From Fischerella sp. (GTDB lineage Bacteria; Cyanobacteriota; Cyanobacteriia; Cyanobacteriales; Nostocaceae): DNA of 5,201 nucleotides. Below the pieces are notes generated by a model. That model saw nothing but the letters and a program-made list of their open reading frames with translations, was not told the origin of the DNA and made no database searches. Below, in pieces: positions 1 to 4,375 of this stretch (the stretch's first letter is position 1; every line of letters begins with the position of its first letter). Both the position numbers and the translations under genes were made by a program. The stretch is taken from contig JANZYY010000403.1 in the NCBI GenBank assembly GCA_026419705.1, positions 1-5,201 on the forward strand, given 5' to 3'.

Positions 1-500
1 ACCATGCTCAGACAGCGTGAAGTACGTACGCCCATAGCGTGTAGCATTTCCGCAGCCAGAACTTCGCGGACGCCACCTTTGAGTGTTAGCATACCGTCGC
101 CACCGCGAGAGTAGGGGGTTCTACCAGAACCCTTGGTACCAAAGTCATAAAGTTTACCGTCAATTGTACGTACTTGTCCGTAGAGAAAACCTCTACCATC
201 ACCTAAAAAAGGATTGTATTCACCAAATTGATAGCCGTGGTAACGCAGCGCTAATAAGGGTCTGCGTCCCTCAAATTTGCCAAAGGCGGTAATAAAATCT
301 TCATCTGTCACTGCTTTGGCGTCGAGTCCGAATAGGGGTAGTAGCGCGTCGTTGCGCCAGCGCAAAATGTGTAGGGGAAATTCTGCTGCTGCTACTTCGT
401 CGTAGTAGTCATCGCCCAGAGATGCTAAGGCGGGTTCGTAATTCAGGATGAGAAAGGGATTTGTAGAATTTGTGTTGTTGGGAACTTCTGCTAAAGTCAT
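1..500 (-). CDS. selO: SelO/YdiU-family protein adenylyltransferase (AMPylase), N-terminal part; 3' end beyond the window
   Basis: SelO proteins have a pseudokinase fold and transfer AMP from ATP to Ser, Thr or Tyr hydroxyls of other proteins; bacterial members are linked to oxidative-stress control. The window shows the first 166 codons, about a third of the usual 480-residue length. Family blocks are clear: FGKFEGRRPLLALRYHGYQF (73-92), GEYNPFLGDGRG (93-104), GTKGSGRTPYSRGGDG (121-136) and GGVREVLAAE (142-151). From memory of the Pseudomonas SelO structure, the nucleotide-binding Arg93 and the Lys113-Glu136 ion pair correspond here to R103, K123 and E146, all at a constant offset of 10. The active-site metal ligands lie further on and are not visible. 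The ATG at 498-500 is secure because an in-frame TAA lies 15 bases upstream (513-515); there is no Shine-Dalgarno sequence. It follows rimJ by 58 bp in the same direction. Family assignment is firm; the protein targets are unknown. Confidence 0.93.
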   Translation of the reverse strand, partial: MTLAEVPNNTNSTNPFLILNYEPALASLGDDYYDEVAAAEFPLHILRWRNDALLPLFGLDAKAVTDEDFITAFGKFEGRRPLLALRYHGYQFGEYNPFLGDGRGFLYGQVRTIDGKLYDFGTKGSGRTPYSRGGDGMLTLKGGVREVLAAEMLHAMGVRTSRCLSM

Positions 501-558
501 TGCGAGTACAACTTAGTTGATCTTTTCTGAAAATAGTATCTTTCGCTCGCTAAGATGA

Positions 559-1128
559 CTACTTAGCTTGCCAACTCGGATTGGTTAGACTCGTCAGTAT
601 ATGATCCTGCCATTGTCCATTAATTAATAAATAATCTCTAGCATAGCCTTCAACAACAAATCCTAGCCTTTTGAGCAAATTTCCACTGCGCTGATTGTGA
701 GGCATATAATTTGCCATGATGCGGTGCATTTTTAATTCCTGAAATACATACCCAATAGCTGCTTGCAAGGCTTCTGTCATCAAACCCTTGCCTTGCTCAG
801 TCTCGGCAATGCTGTACCCAACATTACAATATTGTGCTACTCCTCGGACAAAATTAGTAAAATTGACGATGCCAATGATTTTGTTGGGATGATGTTTAGG
901 AAAAATAAATAGTCTCAAAGAACAATCATTAACAAATTCATGTAAATTTAATTCTAACTGCAACTGCCAATATTCTTCTGTGAAAAAACCCTCAGTCCAA
1001 CTAGGATAAAATGGAGTAAGATAAGTTTTGTTATCGGTAAAATATTGGATAATTGCAGGTATATCTTCTTTGGTTGCCATTCGTAATAATAAACGTTCAG
1101 TTACGATTAGCGGCTTTTCAACTCTCAT
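559..1128 (-). CDS. rimJ: RimJ-type GNAT N-acetyltransferase (ribosomal protein uS5 N-terminal alanine acetyltransferase family)
   Basis: In E. coli RimJ acetylates the N-terminal alanine of ribosomal protein S5 using acetyl-CoA and also helps small-subunit maturation; the substrate here is inferred. The 189-residue length matches E. coli RimJ (194). The resemblance is strongest in the second half: NFTNFVRG (89-96), the acetyl-CoA pyrophosphate loop QGKGLM (112-117) followed by TEALQAAI, then HRIMANYMPHNQRSG (135-149), LLKRLGF (151-157), EGYARDYLLINGQW (160-173) and a terminal DH.LTSLTNPSW. These blocks are nearly identical to remembered E. coli RimJ and distinguish it from RimI and RimL. The N-terminal TERLLLR (10-16) is the usual GNAT entry strand. 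The ATG lies 12 bases after the TAA of the upstream TAXI gene, suggesting cotranscription and perhaps translational coupling, since only a weak GGTAG-like sequence precedes it. Confidence 0.92.
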   Translation of the reverse strand: MRVEKPLIVTERLLLRMATKEDIPAIIQYFTDNKTYLTPFYPSWTEGFFTEEYWQLQLELNLHEFVNDCSLRLFIFPKHHPNKIIGIVNFTNFVRGVAQYCNVGYSIAETEQGKGLMTEALQAAIGYVFQELKMHRIMANYMPHNQRSGNLLKRLGFVVEGYARDYLLINGQWQDHILTSLTNPSWQAK

Positions 1129-1140
1129 AATCTACCGTTC

Positions 1141-2715
1141 TTAAAAAATTTGCGGAAAGTCGTGCTTTCTTGGCACGAGGGTCATGATTGAAATTAAAGT
1201 TAGTTCCATCAGTTCTATATATGCCTCAATATCTATTTGGTCAGCTAACAGCATATCTCGATAATGCTGCTTTAGTTGACTCAAATTCAGTAAAGCAACA
1301 TCTGGGTTACTTTGCAAAGTTGCTTGCCATTCATCTAGCAACAATAGGGTATCCGTCACAAATTTTCTGCGCTGTTGTTCCAACTGTAAACGACACTCGT
1401 TAGCAAAAGTCTGTGTTTTTTGTTGCAGTTGCTCGTATACTTCTGTTGTCACTACGCCATCAAGAAATATCAGTCGATGCTCCTGACTTAAGTCTTCAAT
1501 TGCTTTTAAGGCTTGTTGAGGATTTTCTACCAACAAATTCTTGAGTTGATTAATACGGCTATTAGTTATGTTAAGCATTTTCTGAGAAGATCGCCTGCGC
1601 CATTGTTGTATCATTAAGCCTAGAAGGCTGGTTGTCACTAGAATAAAAACTCCAGACTGTAAGTCTGGATTATTTTTCCAATAGCGAATTATTACTCCAC
1701 TGGGATCGCCTTCCTCAAACACTTCCTCTGCTGCGGGATGTATGTAAAATAGCCCCTTTCGCAGAAGTTCGTTCGCTTTACCGTTCTGAAGTTCTGGATA
1801 AAATTGAGAGTAGGTTCGAGCAGTAGAAAGAATTGACCAGGTTACTTGTTTTACCTTCTCCTGATCGATATCGGGACGAGTCACCAAAACTGTCGCTGTA
1901 GACAGAGTCGGTATCTGTTTGTCTGGAATTGGCGGACGTGCTGTGTAAGTACCAATTGGCAGGATAGCACGCTGGTAGGAATCGGGATTAAGGATAGTCA
2001 GGTGATTGATTAATTCCTGTTCCAGGGGAAGAATTTTCAAATTCGGATTATTAACAAAATGTTGACGTATGTTTTTACTCGCGATCGGACTTCCCACGTA
2101 AGCGAGCGCATCTACCTGTCCACTATTGAGTTTGCGAAATGCTGTGTTCAAGTCGGAATCATCTTGTTGGATTGTCAATTTATCTGCATTGATGAGTTGG
2201 TTAGTAGTGAAGCGAATTCCACTACCGGGTGTACCAACAGCGACTCGCTTTCCCTGGATATCGGCAAAGGTTTGCAATCCTGAGTTTTTAACAGTAATAA
2301 TTTGTACATACTCATTTGCTACCACTGCTACTGCTCGAACTTTCCCCTGTTGCATAGCCCGATTAGCAATATCCAACTGTACCAGAGCAAAGTCAGCTTG
2401 ATGCTCAAACAAACGTTGCAGATTTTCTTGTGAACCCTGAGAATCAAGGTTGCGAATCTTGATTCCAACTGTAGTCTCAGTAGAATTACTAATTTGTTCA
2501 GCCATGCGGTTGTAGTACCCACCCGCAGGACCGCTGGAAAGAGTTACGCTAGTTGGCTGGAAAGTGCAACTGCTTAGAAGCTGGACAAAAATACTACTTG
2601 CTAAACAGCTAAAAGTTAGAAAAATTCCTCTATAACGATAGATTGATTTCACAAATACTATTGACAAGTCAAATAATCGCTTTGCCCTGACTTGCCCACC
2701 GGACAGTTCAGACAT
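1141..2715 (-). CDS. TAXI-family (TRAP-type) substrate-binding protein with lipoprotein-like signal, C-terminal membrane segment and duplicated cytoplasmic tail
   Basis: TAXI proteins bind small organic substrates in the periplasm and normally pass them to a TRAP permease. This 524-residue protein has four parts. (1) A hydrophobic signal segment (about 30-49) ends in LLSSC, giving a lipobox with Cys50. (2) The TAXI domain (about 55-335) shows SSGPAGGYY (60-68), SQGSQENLQRL (92-102), DFALVQLD (108-115), GKRVAVGTPGSGIR (155-168) and LPIGTYTARPPIPDKQIPTL (252-271). (3) A membrane helix (about 354-371) is followed by WRRRSSQK, which predicts an inside C-terminus. (4) A helical tail of about 150 residues contains two copies of one unit (397-430 and 469-502). 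Ordinary TAXI proteins end near residue 330-340. The ATG has an AGGT sequence 5 bases upstream (2721-2724). A GTG at 2650-2652 (residue 22) would give a more typical signal peptide, so the start is not certain. No permease gene is nearby, so a sensory role is possible. The substrate is unknown. Confidence 0.85.
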   Translation of the reverse strand: MSELSGGQVRAKRLFDLSIVFVKSIYRYRGIFLTFSCLASSIFVQLLSSCTFQPTSVTLSSGPAGGYYNRMAEQISNSTETTVGIKIRNLDSQGSQENLQRLFEHQADFALVQLDIANRAMQQGKVRAVAVVANEYVQIITVKNSGLQTFADIQGKRVAVGTPGSGIRFTTNQLINADKLTIQQDDSDLNTAFRKLNSGQVDALAYVGSPIASKNIRQHFVNNPNLKILPLEQELINHLTILNPDSYQRAILPIGTYTARPPIPDKQIPTLSTATVLVTRPDIDQEKVKQVTWSILSTARTYSQFYPELQNGKANELLRKGLFYIHPAAEEVFEEGDPSGVIIRYWKNNPDLQSGVFILVTTSLLGLMIQQWRRRSSQKMLNITNSRINQLKNLLVENPQQALKAIEDLSQEHRLIFLDGVVTTEVYEQLQQKTQTFANECRLQLEQQRRKFVTDTLLLLDEWQATLQSNPDVALLNLSQLKQHYRDMLLADQIDIEAYIELMELTLISIMTLVPRKHDFPQIF

Positions 2716-2994
2716 CTTTTACCTGCCAGTTCATCAGCGGCTGCTTTCTTTGCTGAAACCAAATTTTAAATGAGATTACATGGCAGCAAATCAACTCGTA
2801 TGTTGTGCATCTTTGCCTTTGCTGGAATTAAATTTAGTATCAATACCTAAGGATAATTTAAAGGATTAACAATTTACAATACTTACCTTTACCAAATTCT
2901 TGATAACCTGATTTTTGAGCAAAATTAATTATAGATGTAAACCTGGGAAGGCAGTACGCTACGTCACTTAATTCATTCAAAGGAAGGCAAATCC
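2716..2994. other. Divergent intergenic region between the TAXI gene and bioB
   Basis: This 279 bp AT-rich spacer must hold the promoters of both the leftward TAXI-rimJ-selO cluster and rightward bioB. For bioB the best guess is TTGATA at 2900-2905 with ATTAAT at 2924-2929 (18 bp spacing, -10 matching 4 of 6), which is weak. For the TAXI gene I found no convincing -35/-10 pair. I saw no NtcA-type GTA-N8-TAC site and no complete BirA-type operator, only a TGTAAACC half-site-like string at 2936-2943. No RNA gene or supported reading frame was found. Confidence 0.5.
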
Positions 2995-3010
2995 GTGGGA
3001 ATACGCTACG
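2946..3010 (+). repeat. Duplicated short blocks around the bioB translation start
   Basis: GGAAGGCA occurs at 2946-2953 and again at 2982-2989, where it forms the ribosome binding site. TACGCTACG occurs at 2955-2963 and again at 3002-3010, inside codons 3-6 of bioB. The order is the same in both places, with 1 base between the blocks upstream and 12 bases between them downstream, where the GTG start sits. This could be the remains of a tandem duplication or a decoy initiation region. Confidence 0.6.
2979..2987 (+). promoter_or_regulatory. Strong ribosome binding site of bioB
   Basis: AAAGGAAGG ends 7 bases before the GTG at 2995-2997. This is a good match to the anti-Shine-Dalgarno sequence at normal spacing, and it decides the GTG start because no other start codon near the beginning of the conserved BioB sequence has such a site. 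Confidence 0.8.
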
Positions 3011-3984
3011 ATTGGCAGGAAGCAGAAATCAGAGCGATATACAATACAGCATTGCTAGAGCTAATCTATCAGGCTGCTAGCGTGCATCGTCAGTATCACA
3101 ATCCTAGGCAAATTCAAGTTTGTAAGCTCATCTCCATTAAAACAGGAGGTTGTCCGGAAGATTGTAGCTATTGCGCTCAATCTTCTCGCTATCAAACAGA
3201 AGTAAAACCACAAGCACTCTTGGATAAAGAAACAGTAGTTAATATTGCTCAGCAAGCAAAACAAAACGGTGTCAGTCGCGTCTGCATGGGTGCTGCTTGG
3301 CGAGAAGTGCGGGATAACTCGCAATTCGATCAAGTGCTAGACATGGTTAGGGAAGTAACAGCATTGGGGTTGGAGGTATGCTGTACTCTAGGAATGCTCA
3401 CAGAAGTACAAGCCAAGCGTTTAGAAGAGGCGGGACTTTACGCTTATAACCATAATTTGGATACCTCAAGGAATTACTATAGCACAATCATCACTACTAG
3501 AACTTATGATGACCGCTTAAACACAATTAAAAACGTCCGACAGACAAACGTCACGGTCTGTTCTGGCGGTATTCTGGGCTTGGGTGAAAGCGTTGAAGAC
3601 CGGATTGCAATGCTGCAGACTTTAGCAAACCTGTGTCCGCACCCAGAATCCGTACCAATTAACATTCTCTCACAAGTTAAGGGTACACCCTTAGAGAATC
3701 AACCGGATGTTCCTATTTGGGATGTCGTGCGGATGATAGCCACTGCACGTATAATTATGCCAGCTGCTGATGTGCGCTTGAGTGCAGGCAGGGCAAAACT
3801 TTCTCATGTTGAGCAAGCTTTATGCTTCTTAGCGGGAGCAAATTCTATCTTTTCCAGCGATAACGGATATATGTTAACCGTTACCACTCCCTGTCCCGGC
3901 TATAACACTGACCAGGAAATGCTGAAGTTGTTTGGTTTAGAAGTGCGTCCGGCGTTTGTTGGTCAGAAGCAGGTGACTGCTTGA
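2995..3984 (+). CDS. bioB: Biotin synthase (radical SAM sulfur insertion enzyme)
   Basis: BioB inserts sulfur into dethiobiotin to form biotin, the last step of biotin synthesis, in the cytoplasm. The radical SAM cluster motif is C53-EDxx-C57-xx-C60 within TGGCPEDCSYCAQSSRY. The ligands of the second [2Fe-2S] cluster, known in E. coli as Cys97, Cys128, Cys188 and Arg260, align with C97 (RVCMGAAW), C129 (LEVCCTLG), C189 (VTVCSGG) and R261 (VRLSAGR). The block YNHNLDTS (151-158) and the PESVPIN...VKGTPL stretch (217-233) are also characteristic. At 329 residues it has normal length and all key residues, so it should be active. Cys130, directly after the ligand Cys129, replaces the methionine remembered in E. 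coli. No other biotin gene is in the window, so bioB appears to stand alone. It converges on petL, leaving 76 bp between the two stop codons. Confidence 0.97.
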   Translation: MGIRYDWQEAEIRAIYNTALLELIYQAASVHRQYHNPRQIQVCKLISIKTGGCPEDCSYCAQSSRYQTEVKPQALLDKETVVNIAQQAKQNGVSRVCMGAAWREVRDNSQFDQVLDMVREVTALGLEVCCTLGMLTEVQAKRLEEAGLYAYNHNLDTSRNYYSTIITTRTYDDRLNTIKNVRQTNVTVCSGGILGLGESVEDRIAMLQTLANLCPHPESVPINILSQVKGTPLENQPDVPIWDVVRMIATARIIMPAADVRLSAGRAKLSHVEQALCFLAGANSIFSSDNGYMLTVTTPCPGYNTDQEMLKLFGLEVRPAFVGQKQVTA

Positions 3985-3990
3985 GCGAGT

Positions 3991-4022
3991 GCTGGGAAGC
4001 TGGGGAGGTTGGGAGATGGGGA
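3991..4022 (+). repeat. Degenerate tandem octanucleotide repeat downstream of bioB
   Basis: Four consecutive 8 bp units, GCTGGGAA, GCTGGGGA, GGTTGGGA and GATGGGGA, follow the bioB stop codon. Short tandem repeats of this G-rich kind are frequent in intergenic DNA of heterocyst-forming cyanobacteria. The same octamer family reappears on the opposite strand at 4279-4318, on the other side of petL. Confidence 0.65.
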
Positions 4023-4049
4023 GAGCATACGTTCACCCCACTACCCCAT

Positions 4050-4068
4050 TTCTCTATTTTTTAGAGAA
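4050..4068 (-). other. Perfect 7 bp inverted repeat overlapping the petL stop codon
   Basis: TTCTCTA and TAGAGAA are separated by five T residues (five A residues in the petL transcript). The hairpin covers the last codons and the TAA of petL. It is not followed by a U-run on either strand, so it is not a standard intrinsic terminator. It may still mark the 3' end or protect the short petL mRNA; it could also be chance in AT-rich sequence. Confidence 0.3.
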
Positions 4069-4156
4069 TCTTGGCAGCACGCAAACCAAACAGCAAACCA
4101 ACGGCGATGCCAAAGAAGATAGCCAAAAAGACGATATAAGATACTACAGCGAACAT
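4061..4156 (-). CDS. petL: Cytochrome b6f complex subunit VI (PetL)
   Basis: PetL is a single-helix subunit of the thylakoid cytochrome b6f complex, which moves electrons from plastoquinol to plastocyanin or cytochrome c6; PetL stabilises the complex. The 31-residue product begins MFAVVSYIVFLAIFFGI and ends GLLFGLRAAKIL. It is one hydrophobic helix with a short basic end, the length and pattern of PetL (31-32 residues). The SYxxFL start and the basic tail ending in K-I-L resemble chloroplast PetL, and VGLLFGLR and AKIL resemble remembered cyanobacterial PetL sequences. A GGAGA ribosome binding site sits 7 bases before the ATG. An overlapping plus-strand frame at 3989-4186 has no family features and is not counted as a gene. 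petL lies convergent to bioB and divergent from aroB. PetM, PetG and PetN have different sequences and fit less well. Confidence 0.88.
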   Translation of the reverse strand: MFAVVSYIVFLAIFFGIAVGLLFGLRAAKIL

Positions 4157-4163
4157 TTACGTT

Positions 4164-4168
4164 TCTCC
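4164..4168 (-). promoter_or_regulatory. Ribosome binding site of petL
   Basis: On the minus strand GGAGA is followed by seven bases (AACGTAA) and the petL ATG. This supports the 31-codon frame as a translated gene despite its small size. Confidence 0.75.
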
Positions 4169-4206
4169 ACAATCATTATTCACTAAATCTATTGAATCAT
4201 GTTGGT

Positions 4207-4278
4207 GGTTAGTGGTTGTTGTACCAGACGTGCCATGGCACGTTTGTACACTGGTTAGTGGTTAGTAGTTAGTGGTTA
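4207..4278 (+). repeat. Interrupted heptanucleotide (GGTTAGT) tandem array
   Basis: GGTTAGT and GGTTGTT stand at 4207-4220; GGTTAGT, GGTTAGT, AGTTAGT and GGTTA stand at 4253-4278. A palindromic element separates the two blocks. Heptamer tandem repeats are known as STRR sequences in Nostoc and related cyanobacteria. The array lies between the divergent petL and aroB genes. Confidence 0.75.
4225..4246. repeat. Palindromic element inside the heptamer array
   Basis: ACGTGCCATGGCACGT (4228-4243) is a perfect 16 bp palindrome. It extends by two more base pairs past one G-T mismatch to 4225-4246, and TTGTAC flanks it on both sides (4219-4224 and 4244-4249). From memory, palindromes of the type GTAGAGACG...CGTCTCTAC are widely scattered in Nostocales genomes, and this looks like a degenerate copy. 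It could instead be a binding site or a transcript hairpin. Confidence 0.7.
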
Positions 4279-4332
4279 TTCTCCCACTCTCCCATCTGGC
4301 TATCTAGCCATCTCCCCATTCCCCATTCCCCA
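4279..4332 (-). repeat. Octanucleotide repeats followed by CCCCATT heptamers
   Basis: On the plus strand five 8 bp units stand in a row: TTCTCCCA, CTCTCCCA, TCTGGCTA, TCTAGCCA and TCTCCCCA (4279-4318). Overlapping their end, CCCCATT is repeated 2.7 times (4314-4332). On the minus strand these read as TGGGGAGA-type units, the same family as the plus-strand octamers at 3991-4022. Units three and four also form a small palindrome, TGGCTA-TC-TAGCCA (4297-4310). Confidence 0.65.
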
Positions 4333-4337
4333 CATTG

Positions 4338-4350
4338 CGGTAAAATACCG
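4338..4350 (+). promoter_or_regulatory. Possible aroB -10 box within a 13 bp palindrome
   Basis: CGGTAAAATACCG is a perfect inverted repeat (CGGTA-AAA-TACCG). Its centre holds TAAAAT (4341-4346), which matches the -10 consensus at 5 of 6 positions and ends about 30 bases before the aroB ATG. No -35 match is found 17 bases upstream, where repeat DNA lies. The overlap suggests an operator on the promoter, but this is inference. Confidence 0.35.
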
Positions 4351-4375
4351 ACACATGCTTGCCAAGGGGTTGATG

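Noticed and set aside
83..292. Plus-strand 69-codon frame
   Set aside because: It lies opposite the strongly conserved SelO coding sequence and is its shadow.
549..567. Inverted repeat GCTAAG/CTTAGC over the rimJ stop as a terminator
   Set aside because: The stem has only six pairs with a seven-base loop and no U-run follows on the minus strand, so readthrough into selO is more likely.
1141..1190. Intrinsic terminator at the end of the TAXI gene
   Set aside because: The T-run near 1143-1148 is inside the last codons and the stems before it are only five pairs and too far away; rimJ starts 12 bases later.
1188..2522. Several 60-90 codon frames on both strands inside the TAXI gene
   Set aside because: All overlap the TAXI coding frame, none has recognisable features, and the TAXI motifs continue through the region.
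2780..2869. Plus-strand 29-codon frame in the TAXI-bioB spacer
   Set aside because: Only a weak GAG precedes the ATG, the product is not recognisable and nothing else supports translation.
2936..2943. TGTAAACC as a BirA biotin operator upstream of bioB
   Set aside because: The matching second half (GGTT-type) is absent at the expected distance, so a single short match is not enough.
3061..3333. Minus-strand 90-codon frame within bioB
   Set aside because: It lies opposite the radical SAM core of BioB and shows no features of its own.
3989..4186. Plus-strand 65-codon frame after bioB
   Set aside because: It begins in repeat DNA, has no family features and lies opposite the better supported petL gene.
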